The notes: a model not told the origin generated them from the letters alone. Counted from the first letter of the stretch, positions 50,927-60,795 are shown. The stretch is DNA of 64,000 nt from Bacteroidota bacterium (GCA_021323165.1 JAJTCJ010000027.1:1-64000), one strand, 5' to 3'. Program-made: numbers and translations.

Positions 50927-52054
50927 TTACTTTCTCTTCCTCTTCGCTTCTTTCGCTTCTCGGACCGCTCTTTTTTTATCTTCAGCAGCTTTTTTCTTGG
51001 CATTTTTTTCTGCTTCAGCTTTTCGTTTTTTTTCTGCCTTTAACTGTCCTTTAGGCTTTGTAAATTCAATAGCTCTGAAACCAACATACACACCGTAGGA
51101 AGAAACCATTTGCTGGGTTTTGATAGATTGAATTGAAGATTGGCTTACATCAGCATTAGCAAAAATTCCGGTAAAAAATATTTTACCATTATATCCGATA
51201 CCGGTTTTCGCTCTCCCAACCAAAGGGAATGCAATTTTATAATTCTGATCATCAGGGAAGTTATAGAATTGACTTTGTATCCCTATACCCGCCAATAATG
51301 CACCTGAAAAATAAAACCTGCTTTTTGTAAGATTGAAACCGTATCCCGTATGTAATAAAAATGCATAATTTCTGTTTCGCTGAAGATCTACATAAGGGCC
51401 ATAGTATTGCTTGACTCCATCAGGAATAAGATCTTTTGCCTTCACTTCATTAAACTTAAGTGAGAAGGTCATCATCCAGGAACCCGCACTTTTTTTCTGA
51501 AGCACGGTTTGGTTGAATGCGGCATTGTAAGAAAATCTTTTACCGTTAAAGATCAAAAGAAAGTTAGCTCCGAACTGGTATGAACGGATATCAGAATTGT
51601 AATTTTTCAGATTTCTGGATAAAGAATCATCTCCTTTATATTTATAATAGAATCGCTGATAATCCTGGTAGTAGCCTTCAAACCCAAACCTGCTGCCATA
51701 GATATTCATCTGAAATTGCTTGAATGCAGATTTGGCCTGTCCTGTTGTATCCAGGTAATCGTTTGTGAATTTAAAAATATAAGACGCACCGAATCCTTTG
51801 ATGTTTAAAGAAACACCGGCTGTTGGAGGTATGTATGGGTTGTAGGTAATCTTCGCATCTTTAAGCTGCTGTTCAGTAAATAAGGAATTGTGTTGAGGTG
51901 TAATTATATATGAAAATCCGTTGTCGATAAGAAAAAGTTTTATCGCAAAAATGTTCTTGAAGGTCTGGACATAATTGGTGTCAACCTCGCCACCCGCAAT
52001 ACATTTTATAGATCCTAAAACGAAAAGAAATAATATGGCTGTCCTTTTTAGCAC
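50927..52054 (-). CDS. DUF4421-type outer-membrane protein with Lys/Ala-rich tail
   Basis: 375 residues. Signal peptide ending in KCIAG, then beta-barrel strands with YNPYIPPTAGVSLNIKGFGA, FGFEGYYQDYQRFY and IRSYQFGANFLLIF, a pattern of the DUF4421 family of Bacteroidota. The last 40 residues are Lys/Ala/Glu-rich (KKRKAEAEKNAKKKAAEDKK, KRAVREAKEAKRKRK), an unusual basic helix that would reach the periplasm. Function unknown. Confidence 0.75.
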   Translation of the reverse strand: MLKRTAILFLFVLGSIKCIAGGEVDTNYVQTFKNIFAIKLFLIDNGFSYIITPQHNSLFTEQQLKDAKITYNPYIPPTAGVSLNIKGFGASYIFKFTNDYLDTTGQAKSAFKQFQMNIYGSRFGFEGYYQDYQRFYYKYKGDDSLSRNLKNYNSDIRSYQFGANFLLIFNGKRFSYNAAFNQTVLQKKSAGSWMMTFSLKFNEVKAKDLIPDGVKQYYGPYVDLQRNRNYAFLLHTGYGFNLTKSRFYFSGALLAGIGIQSQFYNFPDDQNYKIAFPLVGRAKTGIGYNGKIFFTGIFANADVSQSSIQSIKTQQMVSSYGVYVGFRAIEFTKPKGQLKAEKKRKAEAEKNAKKKAAEDKKRAVREAKEAKRKRK

Positions 52055-52102
52055 GAAGTAAATATAAAGTGTTTTTCTAAAAAAATGATTTGGCTTAGCC
52101 GC

Positions 52103-52405
52103 TTATTTGATTTTTAATGTATCAAGCATTTCATTCGTTATATCATCGGAGTATATACCATAAGCATTTATTAAGATTCCCTTCAGGTTGTATTTTTCCG
52201 ATGTGATCGCGTAAATTATACTTTGATCAGATGGGTCAGTGTCGTTTTCAAACCGGAAATATTTATCTACCACAAATTCGTTGTGAAAGATTTTATAATG
52301 CCCGTCACGACAAGTAATACAATTCTGGTGGAGGTTAAAATCTTCAGTATAGCCTTGCTTTTTTAATCCATTAATCGCCTCGATGAGATTGTTATAATTT
52401 TCCAT
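52103..52405 (-). CDS. Small conserved protein (often mislabelled PRPP-synthetase-like)
   Basis: About 100 residues from ATG 52405. A longer frame from 52483 would overlap the channel gene and adds no family sequence. The pattern MENYNNLIEAINGLKKQGYT, EDFNLHQNCITC, VDKYFRFENDTDPSDQSIIY and KGILINAYGIYSDD matches a small Bacteroidota family that databases often call phosphoribosylpyrophosphate synthetase, although it has no PRPP motif. True role unknown. It follows the TMEM175-type gene by 19 bases. Confidence 0.7.
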   Translation of the reverse strand: MENYNNLIEAINGLKKQGYTEDFNLHQNCITCRDGHYKIFHNEFVVDKYFRFENDTDPSDQSIIYAITSEKYNLKGILINAYGIYSDDITNEMLDTLKIK

Positions 52406-52424
52406 ATTGTGAACATTCGTTAAA

Positions 52425-53003
52425 CTATTTATCTTGTAGAGTCTTCTCAATTCGTTTATCAGGAATGAACCACAACACTGCAACTATTACATAAAAGCTA
52501 ATACTTAAAATCGGCTGGAAAAGTGATACAATAACACCTGTTGCATATAAGATTATTGAAAACTTAACTTTATTGTTTTTATTTAATGCTTTTCCCACTT
52601 TCGAATCAATACCTTCTTCTTTGATTATCTGCCTAGCAAGTATTGCCCAGGCAATGCTGGCCATTAGTAAAATGATTCCATACAATGCAACCGGATAACT
52701 CGAAAAATGATTTTCACCCATCCAGCCGGTGGTGAATGGAAACAGAGAAAGCCAGAAAAGCAAGTGAAGGTTTGCCCATAAGATCTTTCCATTTACATGC
52801 TCAACAGCCTGCCATAAATGATGGTGATTATTCCAATAAATAGCCAGATAAATAAAACTCAGCAGGTAAGTGATGAATTTCGGAACAATAGGCAAAAGAT
52901 CCTGAAGAGAGTCTCCTTCGGGCACTTTGATCTCTAAGATCATAATTGTTATAATAATAGCTAATACACCATCACTAAATGCTTCCAGGCGACTTGTTTT
53001 CAT
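52425..53003 (-). CDS. TMEM175-family potassium channel
   Basis: 192 residues with about five to six membrane helices. The first helix carries the R-x-x-A-F-S-D-G-V signature (KTSRLEAFSDGVLAIIITIM) that defines DUF1211/TMEM175. Bacterial members are small potassium-selective channels lacking the TVGYG filter. It is followed by the small conserved gene at 52103-52405, probably in one operon. Confidence 0.9.
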   Translation of the reverse strand: MKTSRLEAFSDGVLAIIITIMILEIKVPEGDSLQDLLPIVPKFITYLLSFIYLAIYWNNHHHLWQAVEHVNGKILWANLHLLFWLSLFPFTTGWMGENHFSSYPVALYGIILLMASIAWAILARQIIKEEGIDSKVGKALNKNNKVKFSIILYATGVIVSLFQPILSISFYVIVAVLWFIPDKRIEKTLQDK

Positions 53004-53137
53004 TTTCTTTAATTAAATCCGAATATTAACAGATATCGTATTTAAAATCAAATTAAAGTTAAAAAACTCTAAATCCAATCTTTTATAAAACAAAAAAACT
53101 CCCCTTACGTTGTCGGGATGATTATAAATTTTTATAT

Positions 53138-53145
53138 TATCTTTG
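53138..53145 (+). promoter_or_regulatory. -7 element ahead of dxs
   Basis: TATCTTTG matches TAnnTTTG and lies 29 bases before the ATG at 53174 that opens the broken dxs frame. No -33 box is evident at 19 bases. Confidence 0.45.
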
Positions 53146-53173
53146 TTATTCAAATCATTGCTACACATAATTA

Positions 53174-55025
53174 ATGGAATTTAAAGCCGGCAACCTGCTC
53201 GATTATTGATGTAGTTTCACAAAAAGGAGGTCATTTCGGTGCCAGCCTTGGGGTTGTTGAGCTTACAGTAGCATTGCATTATGTTTTCAATACTCCTTAT
53301 GATCAGATAGTATGGGATGTGGGCCATCAGGCTTATGGCCATAAGATTCTTACAGGCCGCAGAAAAGTATTTGATACCAATCGTATTTATAAAGGAATCA
53401 GCGGTTTTCCAAAACGTTCGGAAAGTGAATATGACACTTTTGGTGTAGGTCACTCATCTACATCAATCGGTGCCGCACTCGGGATGGCAGTTGCATCCGC
53501 ATACAAAGGAGAAAAAGAGCGTCAGCACATTGCTGTAATAGGTGACGGGGCAATGACAGCCGGAATGGCTTTTGAGGCCTTAAATCATGCCGGAATCAGT
53601 AATTCAAATCTGCTGGTTGTTCTGAATGATAATTGCATGAGCATCGACCCGAATGTTGGTGCTTTAAAAGAATATTTAACCGATATAACCACTTCTCATA
53701 CTTATAATAAAGTAAAAGATGAGATCTGGAACCTTCTCGGAAAGATCAGCAAATTTGGCCCTAATGCACAGGAAATTGCATCCAAGATCGAAAATGGAGT
53801 TAAAACATCTTTGCTTAAACAAAGCAATATGTTCGAATCACTCAAGTTCCGTTATTTTGGCCCTGTGGACGGTCACGATGTGGAACGCTTAACAAAAGTC
53901 CTGCAGGATCTTAAAGACATACCAGGTCCAAAAATATTACACTGCCTTACTCAAAAAGGAAAGGGATATAAGTTCTCCGAAGAAGGAAATCAAACTGTAT
54001 GGCATGCTCCGGGACTTTTCAATAAAGAGACCGGTGAGATCATTAAAATTGTTCCTAAAGAGCCACAGCCTCCTAAATACCAGGATGTTTTTGGATATAC
54101 AATAGTTGAATTAGCAGAAAAAAATCCCAAAATAATGGGAATAACTCCTGCTATGCCTTCTGGATGTTCACTGAACATTATGATGAAAGCAATGCCTGAC
54201 CGAGCATTTGATGTTGGAATCGCAGAGCAGCATGCGGTAACGTTCTCTGCCGGGCTTGCTACTCAAGGTCTGGTGCCTTTCTGTAACATCTATTCCTCAT
54301 TTATGCAGCGTGCTTATGATCAGGTTGTACATGACGTAGCTCTGCAGAATTTACATGTTGTATTTTGTCTGGATAGGGGAGGATTAGCAGGTGCTGATGG
54401 ACCTACTCATCATGGAGCCTTCGATATTGCTTACTTCAGATGCATTCCAAACATGGTGGTTTCTGCACCTATGAATGAAGAGGAACTTCGTAATTTAATG
54501 TATACCGCTCAGCTTCCTGAAAATGCTTTGCCATTTTCTATTCGTTATCCTCGCGGTAACGGTGTAATGATCGATTGGAAAAAACCTTTCCAAAAGATCG
54601 TGATCGGAAAAGGCAGAAGAATCCAAAATGGGGATGATATAGCAATTCTCACGATCGGACATATAGGTAACTATGCTGTTGAGGCTTGTCAGAAGCTGGA
54701 GGCGAAGGGTGTAAAGGCTGCTCATTACGATATGCGCTTTGCCAAACCAATAGATGAAGAATTACTTCATGAAGTATTTGCAAAACATACAAAGGTTATA
54801 ACGGTAGAAGATGGCTGTATAGTAGGAGGAATGGGAAGTGCTGTCCTTGAATTCATGGCAGATAATAATTATAATGCACGGGTAAAACGTCTGGGTATTC
54901 CTGATAAATGGATCGAACATGGCAATCAATTGGAACTACATATTGAATGCGGATTTGATGTTGACAGCATTGTTAGGACAGCCTCAGAAATGATAGGTGT
55001 GAAAAAAAATACAATGACCGGTTAA
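53174..55025 (+). pseudogene. dxs: 1-deoxy-D-xylulose-5-phosphate synthase, frame-broken near the N-terminus
   Basis: From ATG 53174 the frame reads MEFKAGNLLDY and stops. The correct sequence resumes in another register at IIDVVSQKGGHFGASLGVVE and then runs uninterrupted through the rest of the protein. About 27 residues between AGNLL and IIDVV are missing and the frame is shifted. The remaining 583+ residues are otherwise complete: TPP motif GDGAMTAGMAFEALNHAG, then FVGP-like FGPVDGHD, and transketolase pyrimidine domain with FDVGIAEQHAVTFSAGLATQ and DGPTHHGAFD. Dxs makes DXP from pyruvate and glyceraldehyde-3-phosphate for isoprenoids; it should be essential, so an assembly error is a real alternative to true loss. 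Confidence 0.8.
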
Positions 55026-55050
55026 GCTCAGGTCTTTTTAATATATTTGA

Positions 55051-55081
55051 GGTCGGGAACAGAACATTCCGGCCTTTTTTT
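55051..55081 (+). terminator. Terminator after dxs
   Basis: GGTCGGGA pairs with TTCCGGCC (8 bp with two G-U) across an 8-base loop, followed by seven T. Confidence 0.65.
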
Positions 55082-55120
55082 ATTCGTTAATATTCGCATT
55101 TCAAGAGTGTAATTTATTTG

Positions 55121-55128
55121 TATATTTG
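55121..55128 (+). promoter_or_regulatory. Bacteroidota -7 promoter element
   Basis: TATATTTG lies 23 bases before the ATG at 55152, fitting TAnnTTTG. The -33 region has only ATTT. Confidence 0.5.
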
Positions 55129-55151
55129 ACTGTAACTTAAAATTTTAAGCC

Positions 55152-56003
55152 ATGAACTTTATTACAACAATCCGGTTTGCATTTCTGATAACTGCAGCAG
55201 CAACAATTTCATCATGCGGCTCTTCAGCTGATAGTGATAATGTTGAAGGTAATGATACCGCCTCTCTTGTAAATTCTGAAAAAGATACCAGGGCTCAAAA
55301 TGTATTGGCAGGAGCTAAGTATAACTCAAGCTACCTTAATCCAATCGATAATGTTTCCAAATATTCAACGGCTGCTGCTAGAGCTTTGAATCTTGGTGTT
55401 TATGGAACAGATCTTAGCTTTACAAGTATCTTTGACCAGACACAGGAATCAATGCTGTATCTGCGTTGTACAAATAAACTTGCAACTAGTTTAGGTATCA
55501 GCGGTGCTTTTGATGAAGCAACAACATCCCGTATTGAAGCGAATCTTGAGAACAGAGATTCATTGCTTACGATCATTTCTGATTCATATTGGAATGCTGA
55601 TTCTTATCTGAAAGAAAACGGACAACCTGGCGTTTCTGCACTTATTATTGCTGGTGGCTGGATCGAAGGTCTTTATATCGCAACACAAATTGCAAACGCA
55701 ACTAAAAACGAAGATATCATAACCCGCATCGGAGAACAAAAGATCTCCCTTGATAACCTTGTAGGTTTGCTTGATACTTATAAAACTACCAATGATGGCG
55801 TTAATTCTACTTTTTTACAGCTTCAGGAATTAAAAACAATTTATGATGGTATTGAGGTTAAATCTGCAGAGACTGAAGTTTCAACGGATAAAAAAGAAGG
55901 TGTTACAACAATCGATAACAAAAGCAGCTACAAATTAAGTCCTGAGCAATTGAAAGCCATATCTGAAAAATGTGCTCAAATAAGAAACAAAATTATACAA
56001 TAA
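55152..56003 (+). CDS. Lipoprotein of unknown function
   Basis: 283 residues. Signal peptide with lipobox TISSCGSS (Cys22), then an acidic Ser/Asp linker and a long helical domain (YSTAAARALNLGVYGTDLSF, ESMLYLRCTNKLATSLGISG, VSALIIAGGWIEGLYIATQI). No named family was recognised. It lies 17 bases upstream of a secreted-protein gene on the same strand and so is probably part of a two-gene envelope operon. Confidence 0.7.
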   Translation: MNFITTIRFAFLITAAATISSCGSSADSDNVEGNDTASLVNSEKDTRAQNVLAGAKYNSSYLNPIDNVSKYSTAAARALNLGVYGTDLSFTSIFDQTQESMLYLRCTNKLATSLGISGAFDEATTSRIEANLENRDSLLTIISDSYWNADSYLKENGQPGVSALIIAGGWIEGLYIATQIANATKNEDIITRIGEQKISLDNLVGLLDTYKTTNDGVNSTFLQLQELKTIYDGIEVKSAETEVSTDKKEGVTTIDNKSSYKLSPEQLKAISEKCAQIRNKIIQ

Positions 56004-56020
56004 GCGTATAACACGCTTGT

Positions 56021-56467
56021 ATGAAACACAATTACATCTTTAAAGCTGTTGTTTGTATTTTAATCGCAGCTTTGCCCTTAACTTCCGCATTTGCTCAATG
56101 CGACAAGTTCATTAAAAAAAAGTGTATGCCTAAGGTTTCACCCTTTACGCATAACGGACAAACAAATACTGCTGTCGTTCCAGCCGGAAAGAATTCGGAA
56201 TACAATATGACTTTTTATGCCGGGCAGGCTTATCGCATCCTCGTTTGTTCTGAGCCGATATTAGGTGAAGTTACATTCAGAGTATTAGACGAATCAAGAA
56301 TGATCATATTTGACAGCAAGCAGAATGATTATCCTGATTTCTGGGATTTTAAAGTAAAGAATACTCAAAAACTCATTGTCCAGGTTGAAGTACCTAAGTC
56401 GGATTCTCCAAGTTCAGTGCCACCAAGCGGTTGTTTAGCGGTTATGGTTGGATTCAAAAAAGATTAG
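56021..56467 (+). CDS. Secreted hypothetical protein
   Basis: 148 residues. Signal peptide ending in SAFAQ, then CDKFIKKKCMPKVSPFTHNG and beta-rich sequence (YNMTFYAGQAYRILVCSEPI, EVTFRVLDESRMIIFDSKQN). The conserved-looking Cys and a C-terminal GCLAVMVGF are the main features. It is co-transcribed with the upstream lipoprotein gene. No family recognised. Confidence 0.65.
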   Translation: MKHNYIFKAVVCILIAALPLTSAFAQCDKFIKKKCMPKVSPFTHNGQTNTAVVPAGKNSEYNMTFYAGQAYRILVCSEPILGEVTFRVLDESRMIIFDSKQNDYPDFWDFKVKNTQKLIVQVEVPKSDSPSSVPPSGCLAVMVGFKKD

Positions 56468-56487
56468 ATAATTAATTTAGAAATATA

Positions 56488-56519
56488 AAAAAGCGCCCTT
56501 TATTTAAAGGGCGCTTTTT
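56488..56519. terminator. Bidirectional terminator
   Basis: AAAAAGCGCCCTTTA and TAAAGGGCGCTTTTT form a perfect 15-bp stem between convergent genes. Confidence 0.9.
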
Positions 56520-56538
56520 AATTCATATAATTCGGGAT

Positions 56539-58644
56539 CTATTTAACGATCATTTTCTTTGAAACAGATTCACCATTCATAGAAACTTTAACCAAGTAAA
56601 TACCTGCACCAAGTTTGATCTGATCGCCAATTGATATTAAATGCTCTCCTTCAGTAAGCTCTCCATTAAAAACACTGCTGATCTCTCTTCCCAAGATATC
56701 ATGGATCTTAATGTCAACACTTTGTTTGCTCATAAGATTCAATTGCACTAAAGTGTTTTCGTCTATCGGGTTAGGATAAATATTGAATTCACCGTTAGTT
56801 GTAGATTCATTAACTCCGGTTAAAGAAGTACCGCTGATATTGATATCATCAATATAAATACTGTTACCGCCATCACTGGTAAAACGGAACATAAAATAAA
56901 GATTGGTTTGTGACGCGTAGCTAATAAGATTAGCCGTTTGAGTGAACCACTGTGTAGAGGTCGGAACAAATGAACCTGTCACTACACCACCGGAAGCCAA
57001 TGCGGTTCCTGTCATACTTTTTCTTAAAGCCCATGTTAAGCCGCAATTCGATGAAACATAAAGCTGGAGCTTGTCAGCGCTTGTAGAGGTTCTCTGCGCA
57101 TATGCAGTTTTAAACGTTATTACCGGATTCGATCCTGCAATTGCTGTCATATCAACCGAAGGACCTATTAACTCATCAACATAAGCACCATATGTGCTTA
57201 AATTTGTAAGCATTACAGATTTACTTCCCGATGCAGCAGCAGCACTTGTTAATACCCATGTATTTCCTCCCGGTGACTGATTTCTGACCAACCATTCCGA
57301 CCCCGGAATTGTAGTGGTTTCAAATCCTTCCTGATAAATGGATGCGTTGTATGCTGCAGTTCCTGAATTTACAGTTACATAATTAAGTTTAGTTGTATTT
57401 ACTGAACCGGAACCATTCGTTACAGTTAGTGAAACATTGTAAAGTCCCGGTGTGTTATATTGGATAACAGGAATTGAATCTGTTGAGGTAGATGGTGTTC
57501 CTCCAGGAAACGACCAGCTCCATGATGTAGGATTTCCATTCCAGGAAATATCATTAAAAGTTAATGAGCCACCTGCACAAACTGTATTGTTCGCATTGCT
57601 TGAAAGGAAATCCGCCTGGCAGAGTACCGATGGCGTGCTTAAGCCTGTAGCAGCAAGATTTGTTGTTGTCCATAAACTGCTGCGCTGACCGGTTGAACTA
57701 TTAAGTGCTGAACGCATTCTTGTTTTTTGTCCTGATGTATACATATTGGAACAATAAGAATATTCAAGAAAATTTTGAAGATTTTCAACAACACCCGGAT
57801 TGCAATTTTGGTCGTTAAGGGGACAAACATTTGCGTGTCCTTCTGTTTCCGGGGTGTCGGTTACGCCATCATTACCGCAGGCCACTCCAGGACTATTGGT
57901 ATTCCCCCAAACATGCTGAAGGTTCAGAAAGTGACCGATCTCATGAGTGAGCGCGCGTGAAGCATTAACCGAACCTGTTCCAATGCTTCCGATATAATTC
58001 GAAAGAATGATAATTCCATCCACGGAAGTAGGGAATGCTGTGCCAGGTAAATATGCATAACCTGCCGCCCCGCTGGAGATCGTTTTTACAACCCATATAT
58101 TCAGGTATTTACTTCTTGGCCAGGGATTCAATTTTGAACCGTCATCTCCAATATTTGTTTCTGCTGAAAATATACGGTCAATGCCGTTGTGGCAATTGCC
58201 GCTAGGATCTTTCTGAGCAAGGCGAAATTCAATCTCGCAGTCAGCTGCAATAGAAGTGAAGGCAGGTACAACATCAACTATGTCTGCATTTTGCTTGCGA
58301 AAATCCTCATTAAGGATTCTCATCTGATCCATGATCTGAGCATCAGAAATATTTTCCGGGCCGTTCTGATGAATGATATGAAAAACAACAGGAATTGTGT
58401 AAATAGGTAGAAGTTGAGATTCTCTGTTAGTGTTTTTCAAAGATCTGTTTTGATAAACATCTCTGTCGATTGCTTCAAGACGCATTTGCTCGGCTTCATA
58501 TTCCTGTTTAAGCTGAGGATTGTTGGCTAAAGCACGTTTGACCATTTCATCGGTACTGCAGAGTTTTGACGTCTGCGCGAAGGTGTTTCCCCCAATACTA
58601 AATACTGCAAAGGCTGCACAGATAAGATTGTTGATTTTTTTCAT
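56539..58644 (-). CDS. T9SS-exported M43 (pappalysin-like) metalloprotease
   Basis: 701 residues. Signal peptide (ICAAFAVFSIGGNTFAQ), short propeptide, then an M43 catalytic domain with the extended zinc site HEIGHFLNLQHVWG, preceded by YLNIWVVKTISSGAAGYAYL and followed by the disulfide-rich VTDTPETEGHANVCPLNDQN. Next come a PKD domain (NGNPTSWSWSFPGGTPSTST), a MAM-like/jelly-roll domain (about 440-600) and a type-A Por sorting domain. It digests proteins outside the cell, as cytophagalysin-type enzymes do. Confidence 0.93.
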   Translation of the reverse strand: MKKINNLICAAFAVFSIGGNTFAQTSKLCSTDEMVKRALANNPQLKQEYEAEQMRLEAIDRDVYQNRSLKNTNRESQLLPIYTIPVVFHIIHQNGPENISDAQIMDQMRILNEDFRKQNADIVDVVPAFTSIAADCEIEFRLAQKDPSGNCHNGIDRIFSAETNIGDDGSKLNPWPRSKYLNIWVVKTISSGAAGYAYLPGTAFPTSVDGIIILSNYIGSIGTGSVNASRALTHEIGHFLNLQHVWGNTNSPGVACGNDGVTDTPETEGHANVCPLNDQNCNPGVVENLQNFLEYSYCSNMYTSGQKTRMRSALNSSTGQRSSLWTTTNLAATGLSTPSVLCQADFLSSNANNTVCAGGSLTFNDISWNGNPTSWSWSFPGGTPSTSTDSIPVIQYNTPGLYNVSLTVTNGSGSVNTTKLNYVTVNSGTAAYNASIYQEGFETTTIPGSEWLVRNQSPGGNTWVLTSAAAASGSKSVMLTNLSTYGAYVDELIGPSVDMTAIAGSNPVITFKTAYAQRTSTSADKLQLYVSSNCGLTWALRKSMTGTALASGGVVTGSFVPTSTQWFTQTANLISYASQTNLYFMFRFTSDGGNSIYIDDINISGTSLTGVNESTTNGEFNIYPNPIDENTLVQLNLMSKQSVDIKIHDILGREISSVFNGELTEGEHLISIGDQIKLGAGIYLVKVSMNGESVSKKMIVK

Positions 58645-58680
58645 GATAGTAGCGTTTATAATTTATAATTATCTGGGAGT

Positions 58681-59427
58681 CTATTGGTCGTAATCTCTTA
58701 TTGAAGATAAAACATCTTTTATACTGCTTAAGTTTTCCATCAGCTTAATATATTTTTCAGAAACCACAGCAGGTTCAATAAGTTCATTATTCACCTTGTA
58801 CGCAATAAAATCTTCAACTCTGCTGAAATCTTCTCTTTCTGCAGAACGGATTCCTGATTGCATTTCAGTATTTACAATCCCGGGAGCTATTGAAAATATC
58901 CTGAAACCTTTGTGTATGTTATCCAAAGGATGGGATGCCCTAACTTTTTGTTCTGCATCCACTACGCGGCTGAACATATCCAAACCTGCCTTCGAAGAAC
59001 AATATACAGCCCAACCGTCAATCGGGTTTTTTCCGGCACCTGAACTTATATTCAGTATCACTTTTTCGCAATCTATAGTATTATAACATTCAATAAATGA
59101 ATTTGTAAGAATTGAAGGTGCGATAAGGTTTAAAGTATAATTCTTAATAATGGTTTCAGAGGTTAATCTTCCAACCGGTTTTATAAAACCCAGCGCTCCG
59201 GCATTATTGATCAGGTATATTTTCTGAGCATTTGCATGTAGGTCAAATTTGAATTGACTGACAGCTTCCGCATCTGTAAGATCAGCATAATAATGAGTGT
59301 AATTAGGATGATCAATGGTTTTTTGACGTGAGATCCCAATCACAAAATTGGATGGATTCTTTAGTAAATGATCTGCAAAGCCTTTACCGATTCCGCGGCT
59401 GGTCCCTGTTATATAGTAATAATTCAA
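58681..59427 (-). CDS. SDR-family oxidoreductase (sepiapterin-reductase-like)
   Basis: 248 residues. Rossmann start YYITGTSRGIGKGFADHLLK (TGxxxGIG), INNAGALGFIKPVG, catalytic Ser in NISSGAGK and Tyr-Lys pair in VYCSSKAGLDMF. The length and the GALGF/PVG box resemble sepiapterin reductase-type and short benzil reductases. It reduces a carbonyl with NADPH; the substrate is unknown. Confidence 0.88.
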   Translation of the reverse strand: MNYYYITGTSRGIGKGFADHLLKNPSNFVIGISRQKTIDHPNYTHYYADLTDAEAVSQFKFDLHANAQKIYLINNAGALGFIKPVGRLTSETIIKNYTLNLIAPSILTNSFIECYNTIDCEKVILNISSGAGKNPIDGWAVYCSSKAGLDMFSRVVDAEQKVRASHPLDNIHKGFRIFSIAPGIVNTEMQSGIRSAEREDFSRVEDFIAYKVNNELIEPAVVSEKYIKLMENLSSIKDVLSSIRDYDQ

Positions 59428-59473
59428 ATTCTCGTTTTTTTAAGGAATATAAAAATAACGAATGGAAATTAAA

Positions 59474-59502
59474 AAAGCAAGAACTTTTTACGTTCTTGCT
59501 TT
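59474..59502 (-). terminator. Terminator of the trans-sulfuration gene
   Basis: AAAGCAAGAAC and GTTCTTGCTTT form an 11-bp stem with a 7-base loop downstream of the minus-strand stop at 59533. Confidence 0.7.
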
Positions 59503-59532
59503 CTGTAAAATCATGCCTAACCGGCTTATTTA

Positions 59533-60690
59533 TTAACTTAAAGCCTGCTTCAGATCAGCTATCAGATCATCAATGTCTTCAATACCCACACTTAATCTTA
59601 ATAATGATTGAACAACACCTGCTTTATCACGTTCCTCTTTTGGAATAGAAGCATGAGTCATACTTGCAGGATGATTTATAAGCGATTCAACACCTCCTAA
59701 AGATTCCGCCAATGAGAACACCTTCATACTGGAAGCTATTTTAAACGCTTCTTCCTGGCTGTTTCCTTTTAAAGAGAAAGAGATCATTCCGCCAAAGTCT
59801 TTCATTTGCTTCTTGGCAATGCTGTAGCCTTCACTGTCAGGGAACCCCGGCCAATATAACTTATCGATCTTTGGATGTCCTTTTAGGAATTCGGCTACCT
59901 TGCGACCGTTTGAACAATGACGTTCCATGCGGATATGCAAGGTTTTAATTCCACGTAAAACAAGGAAGCTGTCCATTGGTCCGGGTGTTGCACCGCAACT
60001 GTTATGTATAAACGCTAATTGATTATACAGCTCATCATTGCTCATGCACAATGCACCCATAATTACATCGCTGTGTCCTCCAAGGTATTTTGTAACAGAA
60101 TGCATTACTATATCAGCACCAAGTGCTAAAGGGTTTTGAAGGTACGGAGATGCAAAGGTGTTGTCCACTGCACAAATGATATTGTGTTCCTTTGCCAGCT
60201 TAGCACATGCTTCTATATCTATGATCTGCATGGTTGGATTTGTAGGTGTTTCCAGCCAGATCATTTTGGTTTTATCAGTAATATGTTTTTTAATGTTATT
60301 CACATCCTTCATGTCAATGAACAGAAATTTTATCCCAAAATTTGCAAAAACCTTAGTGAACATTCTGAATGTTCCTCCATAAAGATCGTCTCCTGTTATT
60401 ACCTCATCCCCGGGACGCAGTAGTTTCACTACCGCATCAGTTGCGCCCATACCGCTTGAAAAACAAAGGCCGTATTTCGCGCCTTCAAGTTCAGCAATAC
60501 ATTTTTCAAGAGCCGAACGTGTTGGATTCTTTCCACGTGCATATGCATATCCTTTATGGTTTCCAGGGCTCGCCTGAGTATAAGTAGAAGTTTGATAGAT
60601 TGGCGTCATGATCGCTCCTGTAGTAGGATCGGGTTCCTGGCCTGCATGTATTGCTTTGGTTCCAAAGCCGTAATTTTTTGTGTCTTTCAT
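59533..60690 (-). CDS. Cystathionine gamma-synthase/lyase-type PLP enzyme
   Basis: 385 residues, normal for the Cys/Met metabolism PLP family. The N-terminal GFGTKAIHAGQEPDPTTGAI opening, the phosphate-binding SSGMGATDAV, the Asp in AVDNTFASPYLQNP and the Schiff-base Lys in MHSVTKYLGGHSDVIMGAL are all seen. It catalyses a C-S bond step of trans-sulfuration (gamma-synthase or gamma-lyase); the sequence cannot separate the two. A single gene with its own terminator. Confidence 0.92.
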   Translation of the reverse strand: MKDTKNYGFGTKAIHAGQEPDPTTGAIMTPIYQTSTYTQASPGNHKGYAYARGKNPTRSALEKCIAELEGAKYGLCFSSGMGATDAVVKLLRPGDEVITGDDLYGGTFRMFTKVFANFGIKFLFIDMKDVNNIKKHITDKTKMIWLETPTNPTMQIIDIEACAKLAKEHNIICAVDNTFASPYLQNPLALGADIVMHSVTKYLGGHSDVIMGALCMSNDELYNQLAFIHNSCGATPGPMDSFLVLRGIKTLHIRMERHCSNGRKVAEFLKGHPKIDKLYWPGFPDSEGYSIAKKQMKDFGGMISFSLKGNSQEEAFKIASSMKVFSLAESLGGVESLINHPASMTHASIPKEERDKAGVVQSLLRLSVGIEDIDDLIADLKQALS

Positions 60691-60787
60691 GATTAAGAAT
60701 TTTGAATGGTAAAGGTAAAATTTATTAGCTATGAACCTTAAAATAGGGGATTAAGAAATTTTAACAGGCTGTTATAATTGAATTATC

Positions 60788-60795
60788 TATCTTTG
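60788..60795 (+). promoter_or_regulatory. -7 element that fixes the start of the HYC_CC_PP gene
   Basis: TATCTTTG fits TAnnTTTG and ends 9 bases before ATG 60805. It falls inside the longer possible frame from 60778, so the later ATG is the better start. Confidence 0.55.

Noticed and set aside
53274-55025. dxs as a normal shorter gene starting at TTG 53274
   Set aside because: Conserved dxs sequence (IIDVVSQKGGHFGASLGVVE) lies upstream of this codon in the same frame, so a start here would cut into the family's core.
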